Below are positions 13,495 to 26,290 of a stretch of 64,000 bases of DNA, in pieces (the first letter of the stretch is position 1; each line of letters begins with the position of its first letter). The translations under genes were made by a program, and so were the position numbers. The DNA comes from Chytridium lagenaria. Its lineage: Eukaryota > Chytridiomycota > Chytridiomycetes > Chytridiales > Chytridiaceae. Below the pieces are notes generated by a model. The model saw only the letters and a program-made list of their open reading frames with translations. It had not been told where the DNA came from and searched no databases. The DNA lies in assembly GCA_025449115.1 (NCBI GenBank), contig JAHLKC010000001.1, positions 310,001 through 374,000 on the forward strand, given 5' to 3'.

Positions 13495-13976
13495 TATTTA
13501 AATATGTCATATTGAGTCATGAATCATCTGTGTTCGGATCGCCCCGTGTTATTTGCATTTTACATCTCAGTTCTTTATTTTGTGAGGCAATTCCGAGGTG
13601 ATGGCAGCATGCTTCTTGCTTGCGTGCTTGTATTTCGAGCGCAAGAAGTGGGAAGGATTATAGAGGTGTGATTTCCACCACCACTCAGTGGAATTTGCCT
13701 AAGGAGAAGATTGCCAACAATGGAGATCCGCGGTCCCTCACATTTGGTGTCGTTCCCTTTCTATTTCTCCCTACGATTCTTGGTTTTTTCTGCTCTTCCT
13801 CAGGCGTGCGCGATTTACGCTTTGTGGGCCTTGGAAGTAGTAAAATAAGTGTATAGTGACAGATCAATCCTTTACTGGCGATTCTTTGTCGACTTCAGTT
13901 TGAGTTTTGCCTCTAGCGCCTAGCCGTAGGGTTTTCAGGACCTTCAAAGCAGCGCTCTTATGAGTCGGTGTCCATC

Positions 13977-16900
13977 ATGGAAGCCACACCCAATTTCAAT
14001 ACAGACTATAACAGGGTTGCGGCTCTCGCCATTGAGTTGCGGGATAAGCTTTCGGAGGTGGAGTTACAGCTGAAGCTCTTGAAGCCCATAGCTGCGGAGA
14101 TCCTCAGGACAGTTGACCACAGGCCGGTTACTGGTGCGTTGCTTCCCCGTTCTTTGGAAGGCAACTGCATTCTTATTGACCTTTATTATTATTTTTTTAA
14201 CATTTTTTTTCTGTAGCGGACGACGTTGGGAATGTGATGCCAAAGGATCCATCGGGCGGTTCATATCCCAACCCCAGTTCAGCTGCCCCCATTGATCCCC
14301 AAATGCTCGTGGGGCTCAGATGGGATTTTGAAGAATACTCTTCGGCACCCATTAGCATAGCGAATTCGGCCTATTCCCCATCTACAGAATTATCCGAAAG
14401 CCCTGAAAGAACAACAGCAAGTTACTTGTGGAAGAGAATGATGAAAAAATCCCCAAAAAAGTTAACTCCTCAACTCTCCGTTCCCATCAGCACTGCACCA
14501 CCACCTGTCAATGACGAGTCTTCGTTAGTAATGCGCCGATCAAGTAGCATTGAAGTTGGAAGTATCATTGCCGAAGTCGGGTCACGTGAAGCTTTGGATT
14601 CTCGTGCAGAGATCCCCACTATCAGGGAACCCCAATCCCAAAGCAACGCCAGCAGCAACGCCAGCAACAACATCACCAGTGCCGCATCAGGTCTTTATGA
14701 GAAAGAGCGAAGCTCATCTGTGCTTCACCATCAACTTCCAAGCCTCTTCAAATCCGACAGCATCCATTCCTCTTATTCTCCTTCCAAAGCCAATAAACGT
14801 ACCTCGGTTCGCATGGAATCAAATCTAGGAAAGGCGGACACTCAAAGCACAACCGTTTCTACCGTCGCTACACCCACTCACGCCCACATCACCATTATCT
14901 CAGGCAGTCGCGTCGCCTGCCTTCTCTTCTGCCCCGATGCTTTCAATCCTCCGGATTCACCTTCTCCAAGTGTTAACAGAAGAAAGACAAAGGAGAGCAG
15001 GAGGTCGGTGGTGTCAAAGGGGGACGGGTCACCGCAGATGGAGAGGAAGATAACAAAGGCGTCGGGAGGATCGGTGGTGTCTCGTACGGAACTACCGGTT
15101 GCGTGTAGTTTTTGGAAGGTGGGGTTGAGCCCGAATTCAACTTTTTTCGCAGTATGGGAATTCATCATATCACGTATGTTGTTTAGCGATAGTTAATTGT
15201 CTCTATTTCCTTCCTCAGATCGCTTTGATTTTGTTTTCTTTTTTTTTTGCTTTTTTTTTACTTTATTTATCAGAATTTTATTTCTCCAATTCGTTGATTT
15301 TACTTCCCTTCTTTGAAGCTACGTAAATTTAATGGGTGACTAACGCTCTTTTCACGTTATGGTTCCACTTCATTTCTTCGTTTTTCAGTATACTACTTGC
15401 TTATCATCTGGATTATACCTATTATGATCGCATTTGACGAGAACCAGTTCCAAGACCAGTTTTCCATGCTGACCACCGCTCTCTTTGGTGTTGACGCGAT
15501 TATCCAAATGTTAACTGTCCGTTCTGATCGTGTTGGAAACTACACTCTGAAGCAATGGGTACTCCGCTACTTTGCCAACGAACTCCTGCTGGACATCGTC
15601 ACCGTAGTTCCTTTCGACCTGATTGCATTTCGTGGCGCCGAATACTTCTTGTTCCTACGGTACCTCCGCACAGTCAAGCTTAGCGCTATTTTGAAGAAAT
15701 CACCCTATTACATCAAGCTTCGGTTCTTTTTAGAAAAAAAGATGGGGATAGGAGAGACTTACTTTGGATTCTTGGTGTTGTTTACAGTCATTATTATTTC
15801 GTTGCATGTGCAAGCTTGCGCTTATTGGCATGCGGGGAGGGTGGCCAAGTTTTCGAGTGCACCGATCAAGTCGGTGCAGAATAAGACGTCCACGGATCAG
15901 TATGCTTGGGGATTCTTCCAAGGTGTGGGGAATACATTCCCACTTATTTATCAGTAAGTATTCTTTCGCTTTGGCATTTCCGGTTAATATACTGATTTCC
16001 TCTTTTTTTTTGAATTTTTTTGCAGACCGGAAAACGTTGTCGAAAGATGGATTGTCATTGTGTTTGCTTTCATCAACGCCGTTCTTGTACGTCAATTTGC
16101 TTTAAATTTTGGTGGCGTGTTTGAAGCTAAAAAAATCCATTTATTAGTATGCCGTTGTGGTCGGTAGCTTCTCGTCTTACGTCGTGGGACTTAATGCATC
16201 CGGTCGTCTCTATCGTCAAAAGATTGATGAGTTAAATGAATACATGGAGTGGAAGACTGCCTAGGGAAACTAGAGAAAAGTTATGCGATATTATGAGATC
16301 AAGTACCGCGGAAAGTTCTTCGAAGAGGTTTGTAGCTTTTTTTAATTCATGCAGTTTAGGAAATAGATTTTAACCGTTAATTTCGTTAATTAGGGAACTC
16401 TTCTTGGAGAAATGAACGATTCGTTGAGAACAGAGATTGCGGTGCATAATTGTCGCGAGTTGATTGAGAAGGTACCTTTCTTAAGAAGGCAAGCGAATGA
16501 TGGAAGGGACGAGCAATTCATTGGCCGTATCGCACGGTCTTTGAGTGTAGGATACTACGTGAATGGGGATTACATTATTCGACAGGGCGAGGTAAGATTT
16601 TACTGGCCTTGTGGTTACTCTATATTCACGTTTTTTGCTTTTTTTTTCGCTCGCCTGATTACGTGTTTAATCAATATATGGTTTCGTTTATGCTCATTTA
16701 AAAAATAGATCGGTACAGAAATGGTGAGGTTTTAAGCATTAAATGTGGCAAACACTGACTTCATATTAATTTGAACAGTACTTTATTGTCACCGGTGTCG
16801 TCCATATTATTGTCAATGGCAATCGTGTCGCAACATTTACGGATGGTGCATTCTTTGGGGGTAAGTTGAAAGTCGCATGAAGATGTCACCGCTCTTGTTT

Positions 16901-17236
16901 CTACTTCAATGTGTTCCGTTTCTAACACTCCCGGCAGAGGTGGCGTTGATCGCCAACATACCACGAACAGCATCCGTTGTCGCGGCTGCCCCCAGTATTA
17001 TTTATAAACTCACAAGAAACGAGTTTATGGACATTCTCCTTGAATTTGATGACATGCGCGTCCGTATCGATCGAATTTACCAGGAGCGCATGGCAAAGGT
17101 TCGCGCCGAAAGAGCGCTGGTTGAGGCCCAAAGAGTTGAAACCAGGAGCTTTGTGATAGAAAGGGCGCAATCTAATGTGGAAAAGCCATTGCTTGAGAAA
17201 ATCGACACGGAGAGCATGGGGTCTTGTGATAGTTGA
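13977..17236 (+). CDS. Cyclic-nucleotide-gated (CNG/HCN-class) cation channel with atypical pore
   Basis: The N-terminal 380 residues are soluble, with a coiled start (ELRDKLSEVELQLKLLKP) and Ser-rich disorder. Six membrane segments follow: S1 YYLLIIWIIPIMIAF (joined across the intron 15175-15388), S2 TTALFGVDAIIQML, S3 LLLDIVTVVPFDLIAF, S4 FLRYLRTVKLSAILKK with basic residues every third position, S5 FLVLFTVIIISLHVQACAYW, and S6 IVIVFAFINAVLYAVVVG. The pore reads GVGNTFPLIYQPENVVERW, without GYG, GFG or GET. A C-linker and a cyclic-nucleotide-binding domain follow (GEIGTEMYFIV; FFGEVALI; PRTASVV, with the ligand-contacting Glu and Arg kept). Two breaks near 16256-16290 interrupt the linker LPRETREK; frame is restored after it. 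Such channels respond to cAMP or cGMP; the ion carried is open. Confidence 0.88.
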
Positions 17237-17804
17237 TGACGGTTATTTTTAATTTTTTTTTGTCGTATATCATTGTAATTCCAGCCCCTGTATTTTCAAC
17301 TCCCAAAAGCAACCCATGAAAAACCCCATATCACTGGCTAAAAACGCCCACATTTGCCTGTTTTACATTACCTGTTGAGAGATATTTTTTGAAAGCGTGT
17401 TTAATAATATTCATCGGTCATATTCTTCTGGTGTTTTTGTTGATGGCTATAAACTGGTGGTCATAATTATAATTCTTGCAATCAATGCGTTTATTATTTT
17501 AAACCTCACAGCTCAAGTAATTGTTGAACCATAGGATGAGTGCGCAGAAGGCAGCAGATTAAGTTATGGCATCGATTGATCCTTCTTCTCGCAATCGATA
17601 ATCGGTTATGATCACCCATGGGCTTCAAAGGAGAAAATTTCTCCTGCACTACTACGGGTTATTTCCATTTCTTTTCTTTCTCCCCATTTCCCCCACAGCA
17701 GTCTTCTCGCGTCTTTACTCAAAGGACGACGACAGCAACACCTCTATCGCTGCATCGGCCATCACCTTCATCTTCGACGCATCGCCATATTTTTGCTTTA
17801 CACA
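17237..17804. other. Intergenic region
   Basis: Holds the 3' flank of the channel gene and the 5' flank of the PDH E1-alpha gene. The last 150 bp are CT-rich, as in other leaders of this window. No gene seen. Confidence 0.5.
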
Positions 17805-19269
17805 ATGCTCCCTATTTCTGTTCTCAATCGCACACCTGCGGCCTTCGCGGCGGCTGGATCGTCCAAGATGATCGGACGCTCCTCCCAAACCCTCGCTGGA
17901 TCCCTCTTTTCCTCCCTCTTCTCAACCTCCCAACCCAACAGAGCTTCTGATGCTCCCGCCTCATCCTCAGCCGATGGCACCTTCACCTTCCCTTACCCCG
18001 AAAACACCTTCAACGTCCACAACTTTGCAACCCTTCCCACAGAAACAACCGCCACCCGTGAAGAGCTCCTCGACTTGTACCGCACCATGCAGGTCATTAG
18101 GAGGCTTGAGCAGGCCTCGGACATGGTAGTAGCTGTTCTAATCACCTTATCGGATTCAATCGAGCATCCAGTTATAATTTCGATAAATTGAGTTGGTGCT
18201 GGGCTGCGAACATGCCGCGTTTTTCTGGCATAACATGGCCTCTGCTATGCTCCGATACACTTTCGCATTTCCAGTTTACTTCAATACTTTGGCTCTGCAT
18301 AAATTAGCAATGGTTTCTGATAGTTTTCTTGTTACAACAGCTTTACAAGAGCAAGTTAATTCGTGGTTTCTGTCACCTTTCCACCGGCCAAGAAGCCCTG
18401 GCAGCTGGTATGGAGAAGGCTATTACCAAGGAGGACTCGATCATCACTGCTTACCGTTGCCACGGCTTTACTCTCGTCCGGGGGGCCTCAGCAAAGGCCA
18501 TTCTCGCAGAGTTGATGGGCCGCATTGACGGAACTTCTTTGGGCAAGGGTGGATCCATGCACATGTTCGCTAACGAGTTTTACGGTGGTAACGGTATCGT
18601 CGGTGCCCAAGTGCCTGTCGGCGCTGGTATTGCGCTTGCTCACCAATATCGCGGAAAGAAAAACATGTGCTTTGCTCTTTATGGTGACGGTGCTGCCAAC
18701 CAGGGCCAGGTGTTTGAGGCTTATAATATGGCCAAACTCTGGAACCTCCCCGTTGTTTTTGGTTGTGAAAACAACCGTTACGGTATGGGTACCTCAGCAC
18801 ACCGTGCTGCCGCCTCCACCAAATACTACACTCGTGGTGACTATATTCCCGGTATCCAGGTGAACGGCATGGACGTCCTTGCTGTTCGTGACGCCTGCAA
18901 GGTTGCTCGTGAATGGACCACTGAGGGCAACGGTCCTCTCATCATGGAGTTCGTGACCTACCGTTACGGTGGTCACTCCATGTCTGACCCGGCACTACCT
19001 ACCGTACCCGTGAGGAAATTCAGCATATGAGAAGCACCAACGACCCCATCACCGGATTGAAGAACCGCATCGTTGACTCTGGAGCTGGCACTGAGGAAGA
19101 ACTTAAGAAGATTGACAAGGAGGTCAGACAGGAAATCGATCAGGCTACCGCGGAAGCCAAAGCCAGTCCCGAGCCCCCAATCTCTGACCTTTACACTGAA
19201 ATTTACGCCAAAGGTTCTGAGCCTCCCTTTGTTCGCGGATGCGAGCCCTACGACTTTCACAAGTACTAA
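17805..19269 (+). CDS. PDA1: Pyruvate dehydrogenase E1 component subunit alpha, mitochondrial
   Basis: Thiamine-diphosphate enzyme subunit that decarboxylates pyruvate in the mitochondrial PDH complex with E1-beta. Exon 1 (17805-18125) has an Arg/Ser/Ala-rich presequence, then [20 protein letters not shown] 215-bp intron leads to exon 2 (18341 on), starting [19 protein letters not shown]. The TPP motif is [21 protein letters not shown]. The regulatory loop reads GGHSMSDP, then [11 protein letters not shown] one frame over: one base is missing near 18992, where the uncorrected reading stops early at 19030. The inhibitory phospho-site serine before DPG is kept, while the next site is Thr instead of Ser. 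The ending CEPYDFHKY is normal. ATG 17805 is used; the upstream in-frame codon is TTG. Confidence 0.95.
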
Positions 19270-19744
19270 ACATCCATCGGCTGCCGTTGTTTATATTCTC
19301 GGGCGGTCTGATTTGCATTTTGTGAGTCAGAACTGCGCGGGAGAACGTGTAGAGATTTGGACTCAATGGCATCGCGCGGGGGTCCGATTTATTTACCACT
19401 TTCCTGTTTTCTCTTTTCCTTGCCACTGCTGTATTGAGTTTCTGAATGTTCGATAGAGTAACCGGGAGATATTCATTATTATTCTTTTGGCATTGCTTCT
19501 TGCTGCATGATCGCCCAGACCTTTCCTTTTTTCTTCCTTTCTTCGTTTCTTTCTTTCTTCTGTTTGTTTTTTGTTGTTTTTTATTGTGTGTTGTCATTCG
19601 AAATGTAGAAACTTCATAGTGAAAGGAAAAAACGAGATCTGCCTCATTGAACGTTCCTCCAAGATCCCTTTGGTGCCGCCGCGCGGGTTTAGCCTGGCGG
19701 CTGCCTTTCATTTTCCTACGACTGAGAATTTGTTTTGGATACAA

Positions 19745-20938
19745 ATGTTGGAGGGAGAAACCAAACAGGTGATGCCCTTGACTTTCCCCGAACGCCTGAA
19801 GGGACTCTTTCCGACCAAAGAGACGCAGGTCTCAGCAGAACCTCCAAACACAGGAGGAATCAGATCGGATCTATGCGCAGAGGCTTTTGGATGAGGAACG
19901 GTCACAACCTGACTGGCCTCGTAGTGTTTCTCACCCCCACCACGAATCAAGAACGGTGGCATTCTGCCGTCACCAATGATAATGTCTCTGCTGGCGTAAG
20001 CCTTCCATATGAGCCAAGAATGACGGATCCACTTTCAGAGATGATTACTGTTCAATGCAATGATGGGCTACATGGAGTCTCTTGTGGTGTTTGCGACCTC
20101 ACATTCATTCCATCGGACATGGTGACTCTCCTCAGCGTATGTCTTCACAGGTACATTGATCGCATTCTTCTACCGCATACTGCCTTCATCAATTCCTCAC
20201 CATCCTTCCATCACTTTTCGGTCATTTATTAATCCCTTTACTTTTCCACAACCACATCCACAACCTCATCAAAGGCATCACAGTGATTGCCTCTCCACCT
20301 GGCTTCAAGCCTCTCACTCTTGCCCCACATGCAGCACCGGCATTACCCCTCAGCAACGTCATCGTCCCCGTCACCCACCTCTTCAATTGTGTCACTGGTC
20401 ACTGTCCCCCCCAAATGCCCAGGATCTCTGACGAGGACATTGAAGCGCTCGGCGTCAACGCACCTGCAGAGCTTGTGATGATGAGGCATCAGATGGCAGA
20501 GCCGGTTGGGGAATGCTTATTTTGCACGGATTTGATGGAGAAGGGGCAGGAACTATATGTTGTGTCCACATGTTTACACAAGTATGTTTTATTTGTAATC
20601 AATTCCTTACTACTTACTTACCGCATTGTAGATATCACAAGGATTGCCTTGAACCTTGGGTCAAGTCTCATGCGACTTGCCCGTGCTGTCGTGTCATGAT
20701 TTATCATGATCTTGAAAACCTAAACAACTTTACACACATCCATATTCATATTAATATTTTTATTTTTTCGCTATCCATCTATAAGTCCTTTTGTTTTTAC
20801 TGCTTTAATCGTAATTATTCAGATTCAGATTCAGCCTTGATTTTCTATGTTTATCTTGTATGTAACTGCACGTATTGCATGACTACCCCACTAATAAAAA
20901 CCTATTTGCTTGCGTTCCGATGTCGTACTGATAAGTAG
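19745..20938 (+). CDS. Protein with two tandem RING-H2 zinc fingers, probable E3 ubiquitin ligase
   Basis: Two complete RING-H2 domains lie in series. RING 1: CGVCDLTF ... VCLHR/HHSDCLSTWLQ ... CPTC, split by an intron after CLH (20152 to about 20271). RING 2: CLFCTDLM ... TCLHK/YHKDCLEPWV ... CPCC, split by an intron after CLH (20583 to about 20631). Both introns sit in the codon right after the CxH, in phase 2. Each domain keeps the C3-H2-C3 pattern, so both could bind two zinc ions and recruit an E2. Between them the frame breaks at a run of seven C (near 20408); one extra C would give QMPRISDEDIEALG. The N-terminal 120 residues also need at least one shift. The 3' end after CPCCRVMIYHDL is uncertain: the open frame continues to 20938 but looks non-coding. 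Start at 19745 (MLEGETKQ) is tentative. Confidence 0.72.
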
Positions 20939-21903
20939 CTTTTCCTCAGCCCCCATTTCTTATACGCTTTCCGTCATCATAACGAAGCGCTGAACTCATC
21001 AGTTCCATTTCCACTTCATTCTGGAGAAACAGCGACAATGCAAAATGGTAGATAAAAACAGTTTGGGAATGATGTACAGACAGAGATTGAAGACAGGAAA
21101 TGAGTTTTAGTGTTTGATCATTGAAAGTGAAATAAAGTAAACAGACTTCAAAGTATTTAAATGCCGCTTACATATGGACTAAACGGCCTCCCAACTTCAC
21201 GAATCACGACAGCATTTCTTGCGCGGGTTAATTGGTGTCACATTCCCTATTGAGGCATCTGGGAACTAGGGTATTTCCTTCATTTAGTTGGCCGAGTGAT
21301 GGCCTTGCTAATGGATATCGTTCCTCAAGTTCAATCTATACTTCAGTGTCAGGAGCATTGATCTTGTCTCTGGTTCTCAGATTCCCGATTTGATACGTGC
21401 CATTTGCCAAAGTAAAGGTTCCTTTCAGTAATTGCTAAAAAGCAGGAACTTTGAAACGCATCACCATAAAACGATGTAAGCATAGATTTACAGAAATAAC
21501 ACGTAGAAACTCACAATAAGAAGAATTAGAAATGGTGCTTTTCTCTCAGCCACAGGTGGAGGCATATGGTTCACAATCAATGCCCAAAAGTGATGCCATC
21601 CCAATTTCGCGCTCGGCACACCCAACAGGGATTTCGTTTTGTCATCATTCGTCCAACGCCAAAAACATATCCACATTATCCACTCATTTATTCTCGTAGA
21701 CCTTGTTGCTCCTAACTACAAGAGGCAGGTTTGAGCAAAAGATGTGGCTGGGAGAGACTGGAACTGTTGGGAACTTGGGAATTTGTCCCCAGGCTTGTCT
21801 ATTAATGTCGTCCCTCCCCAATTTGGTAATTTGAGGCTCAATTTGGATATTCTTAAATCCAAAGTCTTTCGACAACATCGTTCTCACTCATTAAAAATCC
21901 ATC
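20939..21903. other. Intergenic region
   Basis: Nearly 1 kb with no reading frame, repeat or RNA that I can support. It separates the RING gene from the first GPI-type protein. Confidence 0.45.
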
Positions 21904-22521
21904 ATGCGCATCATCCAGGCTGCATTCGCTTTCGCCGTCTTTTACGCATCCACCAGCGTCAACGCTCAATTTGGCCTCTCAACAGTCGATCCTACCGAAG
22001 TCGATGACCCGATTACAACCTCACTCACCACCTCCACTACCCTTCAAGAAACCACAACTGCAGTATCCACAGATACCCGACCTCCACCACCGTTTCCCTC
22101 TTCCCCGTGACCCGCAACACCCTCAGTAACTCCCCTCCCATTCCCACAACCTTACCCCCCAACACATCCCAAGCCGATCAACTCGCTGCAGCTCTCACCG
22201 AAACCTTCAAGACCTCCTACCCAACGTGTGATCCAGCCTTCCTAACTCAAGCCACATCCATCTTCTTCTCGGAATTATTCTCGATTGAGGATTGTGCGTT
22301 CACTGGAAATGTGCTCAGCTCTGCTCCACCGGCTTGTGCTTGTCCACCTTACGTCAAGCTTGAAAAGGCCTTCAGGCTTCGATGTGAGAAGCCGGCGGAA
22401 TGATGTGAAAAAGTCGGGGTCTGGGTGTCAGTTTGCTGCAAGCTCTGGTGGCGTCAAGCTTTAGCCTAATACTGCTGCTGGTGTCGCTGCAATGGCTGCT
22501 GCCGCTGCGTTTGCGCTTTAA
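21904..22521 (+). CDS. Small secreted GPI-type cysteine protein, Ser/Thr-rich (paralog 1)
   Basis: Signal peptide MRIIQAAFAFAVFYASTSVNA, then a Thr/Pro-rich stalk, then a cysteine domain (SYPTCDPAF ... IEDCAFTG ... PPACACPPYVKLE), and at the end a Ser/Gly linker with a hydrophobic tail (TAAGVAAMAAAAAFAL) that fits a GPI-attachment signal. Two or three one-base breaks are needed, near 22105 and between 22360 and 22465. The layout matches the genes at 26291-26903 (-) and 32647-33322 (+), which share the P-x-CAC motif. Such proteins usually sit in the cell wall or plasma membrane; no enzyme function can be claimed. No known family (for example CFEM) is recognised with certainty. Confidence 0.65.
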
Positions 22522-22886
22522 ATCTCGGTTATCGCACACTGTTATCGAAAAGTGTTAAAGACCATCTTTCTGCATTTGTATGATCATTCTGCATTTGTTA
22601 TCAAGTTTTGCTGAATGCTTCATTATTATTGTTGTTTTTTTGTTTGTTAACAGATCTTAAAGCATTATGCCCACGGTTTCATTTCCATTTCATGATAACA
22701 AGCGGATTTTTTTTCCGATTCAAATACAATAAACCACTGATTTACTTTCCATGCAGCGTATATTAAACATATTGATCGTTTATTCAGGAATATGCACATC
22801 AGGAGAAAGAGGTAAACAAAAACTAAGCAAAGCCCCGAAAAAGGACTCCAACCATTCTAAACCACCATATCCCCATCACCACAACC

Positions 22887-25355
22887 TTACTTTAACCTCA
22901 ATAAAGGCTTTGAAGTCTTTCTGAATAGCACATACCCAATCCCCACAAAAGCAACAGCAAGCGACAGATTGATGACGATGCAAAGCAAATACTGTCAGGA
23001 TTATTGAGCGCGAAATTGGTGAGAATGTCTTCTCCGTTGGTGAGACAATTGCCAGGTCGATTGCAGTCGAAAATGAGGCCTTTAAACTCGTTTTGGGCGA
23101 GAGCTTTGTTGGAGTAAGTGATCAAAGAGATCCATTGGATCCTATGGAAGAGAGACGTGTGAGATTTAAGTCTTAGAACTGGAAAAGAGGAAAAAGAAAG
23201 CATGTTCTTACCATCTGAACACGATAGGAACGGAATCCAAGTTCAAAAAGTTTCCTCCAAAGATCAAAAACACGACAATAACAAGAGGTCCCACGATCTG
23301 ACCCAACTGCACATTCTTGATTCCAGAACCAATCATCAAACCCATGGACATGGCCGTAAAAGATTGCACGCACACAATGATCAAAAAGGCAATGTACCTG
23401 TCGGCGCTTGCCTGTAGTCCAATGAGCCAGCTAAACCGAAAGGTGTTAGTAAGAAATTTAAAGAGAGAGGGAAGAGAGTAATAGACTTACTAGATAGGGA
23501 CACCGAGGAGCAAGGCGCCAGCAATTGTGACAGGGATGATAGAGATGAACTTAGCGACATAGGCGGCGGACGCTGCGTAGGTGCCTGCAGCGCGTTCACG
23601 AACGATGATGGGACGTTGAAGAGGGAGGACAGCGAGATTAGGCATGACGACACCAAAGGTTTGGTTGACGACAATAAAGAAGAGTGCTCCTAGACGATTC
23701 TGAATACCAGCTTGTGAACGATCGAGGCGCTGTTTCGTTCAACATGTTCAGATTGAAGAGCGCAAGAAACAGAGCCAAAGGGAAAAGGGGAAACTTACGA
23801 AGAAGAGAAGCCCGATAACAATGCAAAGAACAAGACCTTGTCCAAGCGTTGCTCCAAGGGTTCCAACATCTCTAAATGTCTCCTTGAGATTTCTTCCAAG
23901 AAGAGTCGAGAACTGAGTCCCCCACGACGAGTAGTACCGAACTCCATCCGCCACATCCTGATGCGTTTCCTCCGCGGTCGCAACTCTCACCCCAGAAAAC
24001 AACGATAATAGCGCCTTTTCTTTTTCCCATTCCAATGCAAACAAGTCGATGCGGGCTTGAGATTGTTCTTGAAGTTCAGGGGTACGTTGGTCGAGAGTTG
24101 CAACGTCGAGAAAGTCTAATAAGTTTACATGTTAAGGGCGACAGTGTGGATGGATCTTAGGTACTTACGGTCAGAGGGGTTGGTTTTGGGAGGAAGAGGT
24201 ACTCTAATTTAGCGAAAAAGATGAGGGCGGATTCAAGTTTTCCGAAAAAGACGGTGCGGCCGGCCGCGAGAATGAGGATCTTGTCACATTTTTCGACTGT
24301 GAAAGAAAAGAAAGAAAAAAGTTCTCAATATGTAAAACATGTAAACGGCATTGAGAGATAGGACAGAGATTGGAATCTTACGAATATCGGTCCTAGGTTG
24401 ATGGATGGTCATAACGGTGGTTGCACGACGTGCTTTCGCAATGCGGGAGACGGTGGAGATGATGTTAACGGCAGTGAAAGCGTCAAGTCCTGAAGTGGGT
24501 TCATCAAGGAAGAGACTATACAAAGCAAGTCAGTTTTAACAACTTAGAAAGAATATCAAACAAGTATGTCAGAAAACTAACATGTTGGGTTGAGTGAGAA
24601 GTTCAACACCGATAGACACTCTTTTCTTTTCACCGCCGGAGATACCGCGAATCTCAGAGTCACCAATTTGGTGTCCCTGCATTTTACGAGACCGAGTTCG
24701 GCGATGAGATCATTGACACGGGCTTCCCTTTCCTTCTTGTCGAGAGTTGAGGGGAGACGAAGTTGAGCGGCATACTGGAAGGTTTCTTGGACAGTGAGGT
24801 TTTTGAAAAGAACTTCTTGTTGCTCAACGTATGCAGCGACTATTCAAAAAAAAAGGAATGTAAGAAGGACATCGGAATGAAATCAAAGTCAACTGGTTAA
24901 ACAAGTATGATACTACCTTTCCTCCAGGTTGAACGCTGCCTGGGTGCACCATTGACAGAGATAGTTCCAGTAAGCGCCCCAGGTCCAATCCGTCCAGCAA
25001 GCACATTCAAAAGTGTACTCTTCCCAGCCCCAGATCCACCTAAAATCGCCAACAATTCTCCAGGTTCCGCATAACCATCCATACCGTTCAGAATAACCTT
25101 TTCTGGCTTTCCCTTCTTCACAAGGACCGAGTACGAAACGTTCTCCCACGACAGGGTGAGGCCACCTGAGACTACTGGAGTGGAGTCCAGGGGGTGAGCG
25201 GGGAGTTGTTGCTGGTGACGCTGTTTAAGCGAGGATGTGGCTGAGGAGTCATTGGTGTGGGTTGTTGGGGTGTTTACTTCTTCTTGAACGGTGATGGTGA
25301 CCATGCCAATACTGTCCTTTTCAGAGTCGGCCTTGAAATTGTGAAGATCCGTCAT
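22887..25355 (-). CDS. ABCG-family (White/ABCG2-type) half-transporter
   Basis: The ATPase domain comes first. [21 protein letters not shown] is the Walker A region, [21 protein letters not shown] is the family Q-loop region, [17 protein letters not shown] is the signature, and [11 protein letters not shown] is Walker B. TIHQPR carries the switch His. About six membrane segments follow (for example [32 protein letters not shown] and [17 protein letters not shown]), ending [10 protein letters not shown] with TAA at 22887-22889. The reverse topology (ATPase then membrane domain) and single ATPase are those of half-transporters, which work as dimers and export lipids, sterols or drugs. Introns fall at about 24841-24916, 24525-24580, 24300-24380 and others. 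One missing base near 22985 and at least two others break the frame. A TATAAAAA box lies about 100 bp upstream of the ATG at 25355. Confidence 0.9.
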
Positions 25356-25452
25356 GACTGATCAGGAGAGACGAGGTAAATGATAGATGAGTCTAGAACT
25401 ACAGGGAGGTATGAAAAAGTAGGATAGATAAACAGAGAGGGAGGCCTTTTGG

Positions 25453-25460
25453 TTTTTATA
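25453..25460 (-). promoter_or_regulatory. TATA box of the ABCG gene
   Basis: On the minus strand the sequence TATAAAAA lies about 98 bp upstream of the ABCG start codon at 25355, at a usual distance for a fungal TATA box. Confidence 0.45.
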
Positions 25461-26290
25461 GTGTTGAAAACGGGATATGCGGATAGTGCTTTCTATTTTC
25501 CCGCTAAACAAACACTTTCATTGATGGAGTGATCATATCGGCAAAAAACCTAAAAGTCCGAAGAGTAACAAATCCGATGGGTTCCTAGATTCGCACATGA
25601 TAGAAGTTGTGAGCCAACTTGCGTCACTTACTATTATATGTGGCAGTGTCGACTTAGTCTCGTCGTCTCGGACTCGGGGTGTGTCGATAGGAATCCGACC
25701 TTATCAAAGTTCAAACTAGAGGGCTGGAATCTGTATGCATTAATATTCAAAGCGCGCGACCCTGAAAGACGTAGTCGGAGATGATATTCAAGTTATCATT
25801 AGTAATGACATATATATATTACTGAAGCCCATCCTTTCCCTTTAATTTTGCTGCAGTAAGCAAGGAAAATAAAAAGATTGGAATGGTGTCTCTAGATTCA
25901 CATATTTGGTGCGCTGCATGTTTCAAAGTATGCACCGTTCTCGGAATTGCCAACAGGTTGCTTCAGAAAGTGTATGTAGTTACATATTGATTTTGAATGC
26001 GATAAAGGTGATTCTTATATCTGTGTGTTGTTATTTGATTGGCTACTTCTTTTTGGATGCCTTTGTTTTGTGCGGCATACCGCATAGAGCAGCTAATGAA
26101 ATCTGAGCAAGATATGGGCCGCAAGAGTCAAGCCAAAATTAATTTCCGTTATAAATATTTTAATGGTAAATAAAGATTAATGTATTTGTTGTCATGTTTG
26201 AGACAGTGCAAAAAAGAAACGAAACATTTTAAAACGAGATCCCAAGAAACGAAAAAAAGAAACGTCGGGAGAAAGGAGAGAATATGGCAT
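25461..26290. other. Intergenic region between ABCG gene and GPI-type gene
   Basis: Contains the ABCG promoter and the 3' flank of the GPI-type gene at 26291-26903. A tatatatatatta run lies near 25810. No gene supported. Confidence 0.45.
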
